The position numbers and the translations under genes were made by a program. A DNA stretch of 64,000 bases. Origin: an uncultured Opitutales bacterium (GTDB lineage Bacteria; Verrucomicrobiota; Verrucomicrobiia; Opitutales; UBA953). Positions 9,111 to 16,804 of the stretch are shown here, piece after piece. The notes under the pieces were generated by a model that did no database searches, was not told the origin of the DNA, and worked only from the letters and a program-made list of their open reading frames with translations. The DNA is taken from assembly GCA_934675585.1 (NCBI GenBank), contig CAKUQY010000001.1:102670-166669 (forward strand). The letters run 5' to 3'. Positions within the stretch are counted from its first letter, which is position 1. Every line of letters begins with the position of its first letter.

Positions 9111-10244
9111 ATGCTTTACTATTTGCATACGCTTCGCTTTGACGTTTGGGGTCCGCTGCGTCTTTTTGAATACCAATCAACGCGCGCGGCGGTCGCGGCG
9201 CTGATCGCTCTTTTAGTTGTGATGATTTTGGTAAAACCATTGTTTGCCAAATTGCACCAAGCGATTCAGCCGCAACGCGATTCCTCGCTGATGGGCGTGG
9301 CGGCGAATACAGACAAAGTGCCAACGATGGGCGGCATTTTGATTTTTGTTTCGACAATCATCGCCACCGTGCTCGCCGCAAAGCCGAACGTTTACGTTTA
9401 TTCGACGCTGGCGGTTTTTACGGGAATGAGTTTGGTCGGTTTGCTCGACGATCTTAAAAAAGTGCGGGAACGCTCGCACGATGGCATTTCTGAAAAAGCA
9501 AAATGGCTCGGGCTCACCGTTTCCGCCGCGCTTGGATTTGGTATTTTGATGATAGACGATTCCGCGCGGCAGAATATTTGCGAATTGTGGATTCCGTTTT
9601 GGTCAACGCCATTGTTCGGTCCTGAATCAGCCGCGGCAATTATTGCCACAGATCACGTTCCCGTGGTTATTTTGTGTTTGATTGCTGCAGGATTTTATTG
9701 GTTTGTAACGGTGGGTTGTTCGAACGCAGTGAATATGACGGACGGCATCGACGGGCTTGCGGCGGGTTGTTGTTTGCCCAACATTTTGTCGTTTGGCGCA
9801 ATCGCATATTTTGCGGGAAACTTTAATTGGTCGCATTATTTGAATATCAATCCCGTTCCCGGCTGCGGCGAATTGCTGATTTTTTCAGTTGCTCTTGCAA
9901 CAGGCGTGATGGCGTTTTTGTGGTACAACGGCGAACCCGCCGAAATTTACATGGGCGATGTCGGAGCGCTCGGGATCGGCGGCGGGATCGGCGCGGTCGC
10001 GATTGTTTCGGGACAGCCGCTTTTGCTTGTCGTGACGGGACTTATTTTTGTCATCGAAGCCGCTTCCACTATTTTGCAACGCGTTTATTACAAACGCACT
10101 GGCGGCAAACGCCTTTTTCTTTGCGCGCCGATTCATCATCATTATCAGAAAAAAGGTTTTAAAAATAGCAAAATCGTGCTGCGCATGTGGATGATTACTT
10201 TTGTTTGCTGCGTCATCGCGCTTCTCACTTTGAAGTTGCGCTAA
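9111..10244 (+). CDS. mraY: Phospho-N-acetylmuramoyl-pentapeptide transferase MraY
   Basis: The 377-residue polytopic membrane protein transfers phospho-MurNAc-pentapeptide to undecaprenyl phosphate, making lipid I of peptidoglycan. The three diagnostic blocks are present: LLDDLKKVRERSHDGISEKAKWLG, NMTDGIDGLAAG with MGDVGALGIGGG, and the MraY-specific APIHHHYQKKG. This last block separates it from WecA/TagO relatives. About ten membrane segments can be seen. It lies 4 bp after valS rather than inside a division/cell-wall cluster, which is an unusual position. A motif-built hairpin follows the stop codon. Confidence 0.93.
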   Translation: MLYYLHTLRFDVWGPLRLFEYQSTRAAVAALIALLVVMILVKPLFAKLHQAIQPQRDSSLMGVAANTDKVPTMGGILIFVSTIIATVLAAKPNVYVYSTLAVFTGMSLVGLLDDLKKVRERSHDGISEKAKWLGLTVSAALGFGILMIDDSARQNICELWIPFWSTPLFGPESAAAIIATDHVPVVILCLIAAGFYWFVTVGCSNAVNMTDGIDGLAAGCCLPNILSFGAIAYFAGNFNWSHYLNINPVPGCGELLIFSVALATGVMAFLWYNGEPAEIYMGDVGALGIGGGIGAVAIVSGQPLLLVVTGLIFVIEAASTILQRVYYKRTGGKRLFLCAPIHHHYQKKGFKNSKIVLRMWMITFVCCVIALLTLKLR

Positions 10245-10272
10245 TTTCAATAAAAAATCGTAGCAAAAATTT

Positions 10273-10302
10273 CGCGGGAACGTTAAAAAAAGCGTTCCCG
10301 CG
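10273..10302 (+). terminator. Inverted motif pair after mraY
   Basis: CGCGGGAACG (10273-10282) and CGTTCCCGCG (10293-10302) are perfect inverted copies with an AT-rich 10-nt loop. They are followed by GGTTTTT and lie 28 bp after the mraY stop. A rho-independent terminator is likely. Confidence 0.6.
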
Positions 10303-10332
10303 CGGTTTTTGCGCGCTTGTATTTGCGTTTGT

Positions 10333-10866
10333 TTATTTTATCGTTCCCGCCAAAATTGCATCGATGATTGTTTGGCAAACATTGAAAAGATTGTGCATTG
10401 CGGGAACGAAAATATCGGCGCCTTCTTGGTTGTCTTCGTCGCTTATATTGTCCGAAAAACTGCGGTTCCCCCAAAGTTTTTCAGGCGTTGCGCCGTTCAT
10501 AAAATTATCGAGATTGACAGAAACGCGCACGATTATAAGGCGATCGAGCATGCCAAATTTTGCCGCGATATTGGCAACGGCGCTGTCTTCCATTTCGGAC
10601 GCTTTGTAGGCGTGCGGACATTGGTAGTGCGCGGTATTTTTTTTGCCAAATTGTGAAAATCTTCACCTTTCCAATAATTGTCGCTCGTAAAAATCGTTCC
10701 CGCAAATGTGTAGCTTGTCGCCTTGGCAAAGTCCGCGCACTTCATAAGCGTTCCCGCGCGCAAAATAATGTTAGCAAAATAATTCGCCTTCGCCGATTTT
10801 GCCGTTGCCGAGTTCGCCAATTTCAAACTTTGCGAGAATTAACAATTTAATTTTTTGCGGGAACAT
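10333..10866 (-). pseudogene. Decayed purine-nucleoside-permease-like (NUP family) gene
   Basis: No single frame is open, but reading the minus strand across two frameshifts gives a continuous protein-like text. It begins MFPQKIKLLILAKFEIGELG, continues after an in-frame stop near 10775 as NIILRAGTLMKCADFAKAT...TSDNYWKGEDFHNLAKK, and then shifts near 10630 into YQCPHAYKASEMEDSAVANIAAKFGMLDRLIIVRVSVNLDNF...NQEGADIFVPAMHNLFNVCQTIIDAI. The MEDSAV and RVSVNLDNF segments recall the NUP (purine nucleoside permease) family of nucleosidase-fold proteins. The N-terminal half also appears shortened. The family call is from memory of motifs, at moderate certainty. That it is broken is seen directly. Confidence 0.6.
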
Positions 10867-10917
10867 AATTATTGATTTTAGCGAAAAAAATGCGTTCCCG
10901 CGAGATTGTAAAAATAA

Positions 10918-10946
10918 TTGTCAACTGCTGAAAATCAAATTATAAT
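10918..10946 (+). promoter_or_regulatory. Predicted sigma-70 promoter for secG
   Basis: TTGTCA (10918-10923) and a perfect TATAAT (10941-10946) are separated by 17 bp. The secG ATG follows at 10957, again giving a near-leaderless transcript. Confidence 0.7.
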
Positions 10947-10956
10947 TGTCGTTAAT

Positions 10957-11352
10957 ATGTATAATATTCTTTTGTTTACAGGTGTTTTGGTCTTAATTTT
11001 TGTTTGCGTTTTGGCAGTGTTGTTTATTTTGATGCAACGTCCAAGTTCAAACGCGGGCATGGGCTCGGCTCTTGGCGGCGCGGCGACAGAATCTGTTTTT
11101 GGCGGTGAAACGGCGAGCGTTTTGACAAAGACAACTTCGGTGTTGATCACGCTCTTTTTCTTGCTTTGCATTGGACTTTATTTTGCGTTTGTTGCGCGTA
11201 GCAGTCAAAATGAAGCGACGGCAAACTTGACGATTAAAGAAGACGTTCCCGCGCAAACGGAATCGCTTTACACTGACGCAGAAGGCAAGCCATTGGAAAA
11301 CGTTCCCGCCGAAAAACCTGCGGAAGCGCCAGCAAAAACTCCTGCTCAATAA
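10957..11352 (+). CDS. secG: Preprotein translocase subunit SecG
   Basis: The 131-residue product has two membrane segments (about residues 3-27 and 58-82). Between them is the SecG signature QRPSSNAGMGSALGGAATESVFGG, which matches the usual GGLGSAFGGG..T.FG block. SecG assists SecYE in protein export. A hydrophilic Ala/Pro/Glu-rich C-terminal tail of about 45 residues carries two motif-derived VPA tripeptides and is longer than in most SecG. The ATG at 10957 was chosen over an upstream TTG because that would place the promoter inside the gene. Confidence 0.9.
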   Translation: MYNILLFTGVLVLIFVCVLAVLFILMQRPSSNAGMGSALGGAATESVFGGETASVLTKTTSVLITLFFLLCIGLYFAFVARSSQNEATANLTIKEDVPAQTESLYTDAEGKPLENVPAEKPAEAPAKTPAQ

Positions 11353-11370
11353 TTTTAGAAAAATTAAGTT

Positions 11371-12948
11371 ATGTGGTCTAATTTTAAAGAAAATTATTTT
11401 TCGTTTGACGCATTAAATTTTGCGATTGATGTGAGCCGCGTTGGGTTCCCGCAAAATTATTTTGCCGATAACGCGGCGATGCTTGAAAAAGCGTTTGCCG
11501 ATATGAAAGCGCTCGAAGCGGGAACGATTGCAAATCCCGACGAAAATCGCATGGTTGGTCATTACTGGTTGCGCGCGCCACAGCTCGCGCCAACTCCAGA
11601 ATTGCAAGCAGAAATCGCGGGAACGACCGACGCGATTTTGGCATTTGCAGCAGATGTTCACGCTGGCAAAGTCGCGGGAACGGCAGGCAAATTTAAAAAC
11701 TTGCTTTGCGTCGGCATTGGCGGCTCGGCACTCGGACCGCAATTTGTCGCATCGGCACTCGGTATGCCTGGCAAAGACAAAATGGCTGTTTATTTTCTCG
11801 ATAATACCGATCCCGATGGCATGGACGCAGTTTTTGCGGCACTCGAAGGCAAGCTCGGCGAAACCTTGGTTGTTGTTACATCAAAATCGGGCAGCACACC
11901 CGAACCGCGCAACGCAATGATTGAAACTATGGCGCGCTATCAAGCCGCAGGAATCAATTTCGCAAAACACGCCGTTGCTGTGACGGGCGTCGGTTCGCAA
12001 CTTGATAAAACTGCCGTTGCTGACGGATTTCTCGCACGTTTCCCAATGTGGGATTGGGTGGGCGGTCGCACCAGCGAAACCGCGGCTGTCGGTTTGTTGC
12101 CAGCAGCGTTGCAAGGATTAGACATTCGCGCAATGCTTGCGGGAGCAGCAGCAATGGACGCACAAACACGCGTTCCCGCCGTCAAAGAAAATCCAGCGGC
12201 AATGCTCGCGTTGGCTTGGTATTTCTTGACCAACGGCAAGGGCGAAAAAGATATGGTGATTTTGCCATACAAAGATCGCTTGTTGCTCTTTGCGCGTTAT
12301 TTGCAACAGTTGATTATGGAATCGCTCGGCAAAGAAAAAGATCTCCGCGGGAACGTGGTTTGCCAAGGCATTTCAGTTTACGGGAACAAAGGTTCGACAG
12401 ACCAACACGCGTATGTGCAGCAATTGCGTGAAGGTGTAAATAATTTCTTTGCAACATTTATTGAAGTGTTAAAAGATCGTGCTACGGAGAGCGTTCCCGT
12501 GAATGACGAAGGCGCAACCGCCGGTGATTTCTTGGAAGGATTTTTGCTTGGCACGCGCGAGGCGTTGACAGAAAAAGGTCGCGCGTCAATTACTTTGACA
12601 ATCGATGAAGTCAACGCGGCTTCAGTGGGCGCTTTGATCGCGTTGTTTGAGCGTGCAGTGGGCTTGTATGCTTCGTTTATTGGTATCAATGCTTATCACC
12701 AACCAGGTGTTGAAGCTGGCAAAAAAGCAGCGGCAAGCATTCTTAAAATTCAAGCTAAAATTGTTGAATTTTTGGCAGCTCATAAAGGTGAGGCATTTGA
12801 CGCTGAATCGATCGCTAAAAATTTAAATCTTGAAAACTCTACCGAAATTGTGTTTAAATTAAGCATGCACCTCTCAGCGTCGCCAACGACCGCGGTGGTG
12901 GCTCACCCCAAAACGCCAGCTTACAACACGACGTTTTTCTCCAAATAA
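11371..12948 (+). CDS. pgi: Glucose-6-phosphate isomerase
   Basis: The 525-residue enzyme interconverts glucose-6-phosphate and fructose-6-phosphate. Visible blocks are [26 protein letters not shown] (sugar-phosphate binding), [18 protein letters not shown], the [14 protein letters not shown] segment with the catalytic Glu/His region, and the C-terminal signature [15 protein letters not shown]. Length matches the shorter bacterial form. It lies 18 bp after secG and may share its promoter. Several motif-derived AGT tripeptides occur in surface-type segments. Confidence 0.95.
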   Translation: MWSNFKENYFSFDALNFAIDVSRVGFPQNYFADNAAMLEKAFADMKALEAGTIANPDENRMVGHYWLRAPQLAPTPELQAEIAGTTDAILAFAADVHAGKVAGTAGKFKNLLCVGIGGSALGPQFVASALGMPGKDKMAVYFLDNTDPDGMDAVFAALEGKLGETLVVVTSKSGSTPEPRNAMIETMARYQAAGINFAKHAVAVTGVGSQLDKTAVADGFLARFPMWDWVGGRTSETAAVGLLPAALQGLDIRAMLAGAAAMDAQTRVPAVKENPAAMLALAWYFLTNGKGEKDMVILPYKDRLLLFARYLQQLIMESLGKEKDLRGNVVCQGISVYGNKGSTDQHAYVQQLREGVNNFFATFIEVLKDRATESVPVNDEGATAGDFLEGFLLGTREALTEKGRASITLTIDEVNAASVGALIALFERAVGLYASFIGINAYHQPGVEAGKKAAASILKIQAKIVEFLAAHKGEAFDAESIAKNLNLENSTEIVFKLSMHLSASPTTAVVAHPKTPAYNTTFFSK

Positions 12949-12974
12949 ATTTTAAAATCCAGCTATAATCTCGT

Positions 12975-13916
12975 ATGAATAATAAAATCTCGCTTATTCT
13001 TCGCATTCTCGCTATTGTTTTGGCGGGTGCAGCAGTCGGTCTTTGGTTTGTTGTCAAAGGTGAAATCGACAATGCAAACACTAAATTGGCGCCTTTGAAA
13101 AACTTGGCGGCTACTTCTGAAGAGCCACAAGAATATCGCAACAAGGCAAAGCCTGCAGATTTGAAAGCAGCCCTCGAAATCGTGGCGCCTGTTTACAAAG
13201 AAGTCAATTACCGCCGCGACAAAAATCGCGAAGATGACGTTACGATGGCAAAACAAAAGAAAACCATCGAAGAACGCGATCGCACCATCGCTCAATTGAA
13301 CGCAACAATTGACGACAAGGACAAGGAAAACGCAGAACTTACGCGCGAAAAAGGCGAGCTCGAAAGCAAAGTTTCCGAAGCTGAAGCGAAAGCATCTTCG
13401 CTCGAAAGCCAATTGCGTCAAGCAAAAGCTGAAATCGCAACGCTCACCGAACGCATCGGCACGATGAAAACGATGGACGAGTACAACGAAAAACTCGACG
13501 AAATCGCAAATCTCGAAGCTCAAATGCAATCTGGCGAACGTCGCTATACGCGTATGCGCAACTATGCACGTTCAAAAGGCGTCGTGTTGAACAGCAACGA
13601 TTATCCATCTGCGCTCTACGCAAAAGCTGGTTATTCTGCAATTGAAGTGCAATTTGAACCAAAATATATCATGGTGTCTGTCCAAACAATTGACACCGTT
13701 CGCGGTTTGATGACAATCAACGTTGGCACGCTCGAAGATAATATTTTCAAAAATGGTCAATACGAAGTTACGCGCAACGGCAAGGCAATTGGTCAAATTC
13801 AAATCACAGAATGCCAAGCAACCAAAAGCCACGCATACATTCTTCGCGGCTCAAACTTCAACGATGTTAAAGAAGGCGACGAGCTCAAACTCGTTCCATT
13901 CTCAGCTAAACGCTAA
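12975..13916 (+). CDS. Membrane-anchored coiled-coil protein of unknown function
   Basis: The 313-residue product has one N-terminal membrane segment (about residues 5-28, ISLILRILAIVLAGAAVGLWFVV). A long charged coiled coil follows (about 85-190, with KQKKTIEERDRTIAQLNATID and later heptads). A compact C-terminal domain (about 210-313) contains VSVQTIDTVRGLMTINVG and GQIQITECQATKSHAYIL. This resembles a small beta-rich module that may bind the cell wall or another envelope partner. I do not recognise a named family. A TATAAT-like box at 12964-12969 sits just before the ATG but lacks a good -35. A small lipoprotein gene overlaps its stop codon, suggesting an envelope pair. Confidence 0.8.
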   Translation: MNNKISLILRILAIVLAGAAVGLWFVVKGEIDNANTKLAPLKNLAATSEEPQEYRNKAKPADLKAALEIVAPVYKEVNYRRDKNREDDVTMAKQKKTIEERDRTIAQLNATIDDKDKENAELTREKGELESKVSEAEAKASSLESQLRQAKAEIATLTERIGTMKTMDEYNEKLDEIANLEAQMQSGERRYTRMRNYARSKGVVLNSNDYPSALYAKAGYSAIEVQFEPKYIMVSVQTIDTVRGLMTINVGTLEDNIFKNGQYEVTRNGKAIGQIQITECQATKSHAYILRGSNFNDVKEGDELKLVPFSAKR

Positions 13917-14083
13917 TGTGTAAATTTGTTTTAATTATCGCGCTTGCGGGAACGACATTGTTCTTGGCTGCTTGCAGAGAGCCCGCCGCAGTTACCGATT
14001 CAAACCTGCCCGCAAGCGGTGCCCCACAATCTTGGGAGCAGTCAATGCCAGGCATGAGCGGAATGACTCCAGGCGATAATTAA
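13916..14083 (+). CDS. Small lipoprotein (55 aa)
   Basis: This is a short gene whose ATG overlaps the preceding TAA (TAATG). The product opens with a classic lipoprotein signal: MCKFVLIIALAGTTLFLAAC, with the lipobox cysteine at residue 20. A short Ser/Pro/Gly/Met-rich mature part of about 35 residues follows, containing MPGMSGMTPG. It would be anchored to a membrane by lipid. The stop-start overlap implies translational coupling to the upstream coiled-coil membrane protein, so the two may act together at the envelope. The function is unknown. A motif-built terminator follows 15 bp later. Confidence 0.65.
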   Translation: MCKFVLIIALAGTTLFLAACREPAAVTDSNLPASGAPQSWEQSMPGMSGMTPGDN

Positions 14084-14097
14084 AAAATAACAAAATT

Positions 14098-14137
14098 AAG
14101 CGTTCCCGTGAAAGATAATTTCGCGGGAACGCTTTTT
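14098..14137 (+). terminator. Motif-built terminator after the lipoprotein gene
   Basis: AAGCGTTCCCG (14098-14108) and CGGGAACGCTT (14124-14134) are perfect inverted copies, followed directly by TTT. This is a clear example of the genome-wide motif serving as a terminator stem. Confidence 0.7.
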
Positions 14138-14201
14138 AGGAAAGTTAAAATTTAAAAGTTAAAATTCGTTCCCGCGATTTTGCGTTCCCGCTCTCTCTTC
14201 A

Positions 14202-14225
14202 CCCTCCACCCCCCACCCTCCACCC
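14202..14225 (-). other. G-quadruplex-capable C-rich tract upstream of an alcohol dehydrogenase
   Basis: Four runs of three to six C (14202-14204, 14209-14214, 14216-14218, 14223-14225) with loops of 1-4 nt place a G-quadruplex motif on the minus (template) strand. It ends 9 bp before the start codon at 14235. Folding is inferred from the pattern only. Confidence 0.5.
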
Positions 14226-14234
14226 TTCACTTTT

Positions 14235-15410
14235 ATGGAAAATTTTATATTTTATTCGCCCACGTTTTTCGCGTTCGGCAAAGGAACGGAAAATGACGCG
14301 GGAACGCTCGTTAAACGCTTTGGCGGGAACAAAGTTCTTATTCATTTTGGCGGCGGGAGCGTTCAAAAATCGGGCTTGCTCGATCGTGTCAAAAAATCAC
14401 TCGCCGACAGTAAAATCGAATTTGTCGAACAGGGCGGCGTTGTGCCAAACCCGCGCGATACTTTGGTTTACCAAGGCATCGAAATTTGCAAGCGCGAAAA
14501 TGTTGATTTTATTTTGGCTGTCGGTGGCGGGAGCGTGATTGATTCTGCAAAAGCCATCGCCGCGGGAACGCGTTATGACGGCGATTTTTGGGATTTTTTT
14601 ACGGGAACGCCTGTTGCCGACGCGTTGCCGGTCGGAACCGTTTTGACAATCGCAGCCGCGGGTTCGGAAGGCAGCGCGAATACGGTTATTACTAAAGAAA
14701 ACGGCTTGCTGAAACGCGGCATGGGAAGCGATTTGCTGCGTCCGAAATTTTCGATTCTTAATCCCGAGCTCACGCAAACATTGCCAGCTTATCAAAGCGC
14801 ATGCGGCGCGACTGACATTTTGGCGCATTTGTATGAACGTTATTTGACAAACTCGCGCGAAGTGGAAGTTACCGACCGCCTCATTGAAGCGCTGATGCTG
14901 ACGATTATTCACGAAACGCCGCGCATTATCGAAAATCCAAACAATTACGATGCGCGCGCAAATCTTATGTGGGCGGGAACGATGGCGCACAACAACAGTG
15001 TCGGCGTTGGCAGAACTCAGGACTGGTCGAGCCACCAGCTTGAACACGAGCTTTCCGCGCTCTATGATTGCGCTCACGGTGCAGGTCTTGCCGTAACGAT
15101 GCCTGCGGTTTTCAGTTATAATTTAAAACACGACATCGAGCGTTTCGCGCAAGTCGCAACGCGCGTTTGGGGCTGCAAAGCGGACAGGCAAAATCCCGAA
15201 AACACCGCTCGCGCGGGCATTGATGCTTTGCGGAATTTCTTAAAATCAATCGGCATGCCAAGTAATTTTTGCGAATTGGGCGCGAAATGCGAGGACATTC
15301 CAAAACTTACGAAAATGGCGTGTTACGGGAACGGCCGCACGGGAACGATTCCCGGATTCGTAAAACTCGAAGAACCTGATGTCGAGTTGATTTACCGAAT
15401 GATGGTGTAA
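14235..15410 (+). CDS. Iron-containing alcohol dehydrogenase (butanol dehydrogenase-like)
   Basis: The 391-residue product belongs to the type III (iron) alcohol dehydrogenases, which reduce aldehydes with NAD(P)H. The opening FYSPTFFAFGKGTE and the GGGSVQKSGLLD cofactor region match BdhA/YqhD. VGGGSVIDSAKAIAAG is the nucleotide-binding block. The metal-binding region shows the DILAHLYERY and HQLEHELSALYDCAHGAGLAV segments with the expected Asp and His residues. The substrate is unknown; a butanol/aldehyde role fits a fermentative organism. The gene stands alone, after a C-rich tract and before an operator region. Confidence 0.9.
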   Translation: MENFIFYSPTFFAFGKGTENDAGTLVKRFGGNKVLIHFGGGSVQKSGLLDRVKKSLADSKIEFVEQGGVVPNPRDTLVYQGIEICKRENVDFILAVGGGSVIDSAKAIAAGTRYDGDFWDFFTGTPVADALPVGTVLTIAAAGSEGSANTVITKENGLLKRGMGSDLLRPKFSILNPELTQTLPAYQSACGATDILAHLYERYLTNSREVEVTDRLIEALMLTIIHETPRIIENPNNYDARANLMWAGTMAHNNSVGVGRTQDWSSHQLEHELSALYDCAHGAGLAVTMPAVFSYNLKHDIERFAQVATRVWGCKADRQNPENTARAGIDALRNFLKSIGMPSNFCELGAKCEDIPKLTKMACYGNGRTGTIPGFVKLEEPDVELIYRMMV

Positions 15411-15526
15411 ATTTTCGCGGGAACGCGGGAACGAGATTTGAAAAGAAGGGAAATTTTTTAGAAAAACTAAGAATTTCTCTTTTTTTCGTTCCCGCAACGA
15501 AGCTTGTTTTCTTTGCAGGAAAACAA

Positions 15527-15575
15527 TTTTGAGAAAATTTCTCAAAAAATGCTTGCATTTGAGAAAGTTTCTCAA
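15527..15575 (+). promoter_or_regulatory. Tandem palindromic operators upstream of the beta-barrel/feo genes
   Basis: Two palindromes share the consensus TTGAGAAAnTTTCTCAA. The first (15527-15547) is perfect over 10+1+10 bases with its centre at 15537. The second (15559-15575) is perfect over 8+1+8 with its centre at 15567. The centres are 30 bp apart, about three helical turns, as expected for two dimers on one face. The second exactly fills the spacer of the predicted promoter, so bound protein should block RNA polymerase. The regulator is not known; the neighbouring iron-transport genes make a metal sensor plausible. Confidence 0.7.
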
Positions 15576-15581
15576 TAAAAT
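15553..15581 (+). promoter_or_regulatory. Predicted promoter for the 15624 beta-barrel gene
   Basis: TTGCAT (15553-15558) and TAAAAT (15576-15581) are separated by 17 bp. The whole spacer is the second palindromic operator. The ATG follows at 15624. Confidence 0.6.
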
Positions 15582-15623
15582 AATTGTTGTGTTCGATTAA
15601 GAACACGCAACTATTACAAAATT

Positions 15624-16445
15624 ATGTTCAATACAAAGTTATCAAAGCTGGGATTTATCCTCGCAGCGGGAGCGCTTCCCGCAGTTAACGCAGCGGCAGG
15701 AATTTTTGTTTTTGCCGACGATGCCTGCCCTGTTGATCTCGGTGCGCTTGAAATGCACGTGATTATGGAAAATGGCATTATGACCGATCGTCATACGGCG
15801 GTTGAGACGGGAGTGGCGCTGGAATTTGCTTACGGCGCGTTTGAGAATCTCGAGCTCGCGGCATCGCTTGATTTCGGCAACGACTACATGTCGGGGCACT
15901 ATGCTCGTAAAAGCGGGGAAACACGCAGGAACGATTTTAATTTTACAGGCGTTTCCGTTGGAGCAAAGTATCAGTTGCTTTCGCCAGAAACGGAAGTGCT
16001 CGGTGTGGCACTTGTGGCGGGCGGCTCTTACGTTTGGGCGGGTTCCGACCAGTCGGCGGCTCGCGAATTCGCTGGTTCCGTTGGGGTCAATTTTGAAAAA
16101 GATTTTCTCGACGGCGATTTGATTGTCGTTGCGACACCAGGCGTTGAGGTTGTTCGCGCGAAAGATTACGAAGAGAATTATTGGGGAACGGAAGAAACTT
16201 ATTCGTGTGCCTTTGCGGCTTCGTATGCGCTCGTTGAAGGTTTCCGTTTGGGCGTTGAATCTTTTTACGAATATACGGCGGATTCGCGCACTTATCTTGA
16301 CAAGGCGTTTTATATGGGACCGAGTATGGCGGTCGAGGGCGAAAACTGGCTTTTCGCGATGGCAGCCGCAGTGCGCACTTTTTCGACGGACGATACGGGT
16401 TCCCACGACGTTGTTGTTGCGGGGCAATTTGAATACGTTTTCTAA
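15624..16445 (+). CDS. Predicted outer-membrane beta-barrel protein
   Basis: The 273-residue product has an N-terminal signal peptide (MFNTKLSKLGFILAAGALPAV, cleavage after about residue 24). Alternating hydrophobic/polar strands follow, such as NLELAASLDFG and VSVGAKYQLL, together with FRLGVESFYEY. It ends in a terminal aromatic residue (QFEYVF), the usual C-terminal signature of outer-membrane barrels. About eight to twelve strands fit. The cargo is unknown. It stands behind a double operator and 43 bp before feoA, so a role in metal acquisition or response to metal is plausible but inferred. It may belong to a DUF6662-like family; I am not sure. Confidence 0.75.
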   Translation: MFNTKLSKLGFILAAGALPAVNAAAGIFVFADDACPVDLGALEMHVIMENGIMTDRHTAVETGVALEFAYGAFENLELAASLDFGNDYMSGHYARKSGETRRNDFNFTGVSVGAKYQLLSPETEVLGVALVAGGSYVWAGSDQSAAREFAGSVGVNFEKDFLDGDLIVVATPGVEVVRAKDYEENYWGTEETYSCAFAASYALVEGFRLGVESFYEYTADSRTYLDKAFYMGPSMAVEGENWLFAMAAAVRTFSTDDTGSHDVVVAGQFEYVF

Positions 16446-16488
16446 AAACGAAGATCGTGTTTTCACAATTTTTTTCTAAAATAGTATT

Positions 16489-16731
16489 ATGTCAGAATTG
16501 ATTCCACTTTCAGAACTTGAACTTGGCGTTCCCGCGACGATTCAGTCGATGAACGTTGAAGGGACTGTCAATCAGCGCCTAATGGCGTTGGGACTGGCTC
16601 CAGGCGGCGACGTCGAAATTAAACACGTCGCGCCTTTGGGCGATCCAATTTCGTTGGGCTTTGGCTTACAGAAAGTGATGCTACGCCGTCGTGATGCTGA
16701 AAATATTATTGTGAAACCGGTTAAAAAATGA
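16489..16731 (+). CDS. feoA: Ferrous iron transport protein A
   Basis: The 80-residue SH3-like FeoA has the typical pattern of an opening LSELELG, then RLMALGLAPGGDVEIKHVAPLGDPISL and a C-terminal VMLRRRDAENIIV. FeoA is a small cytoplasmic partner of FeoB needed for efficient Fe(II) uptake. It lies 73 bp upstream of feoB. A strong hairpin in the gap could reduce read-through, so the FeoA:FeoB ratio may be set by partial termination. Confidence 0.93.
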   Translation: MSELIPLSELELGVPATIQSMNVEGTVNQRLMALGLAPGGDVEIKHVAPLGDPISLGFGLQKVMLRRRDAENIIVKPVKK

Positions 16732-16736
16732 TGATT

Positions 16737-16774
16737 GGCGAGCGGCGGAAAAATCTTGCCGCTCGCCGTTTCTG
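16737..16774 (+). terminator. Hairpin between feoA and feoB
   Basis: GGCGAGCGGC (16737-16746) and GCCGCTCGCC (16758-16767) form a perfect 10-bp stem, followed by a T-rich stretch. As it lies between two genes expected to be co-transcribed, it may be a partial terminator or an RNA stabiliser. Confidence 0.6.
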
Positions 16775-16804
16775 TTTTTTATTTTTCATTCTTAATTCAT
16801 AGAC

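Noticed and set aside
9111..10244. Assignment as WecA/TagO
   Set aside because: The HHHYQKKG block and surrounding motifs are specific to MraY.
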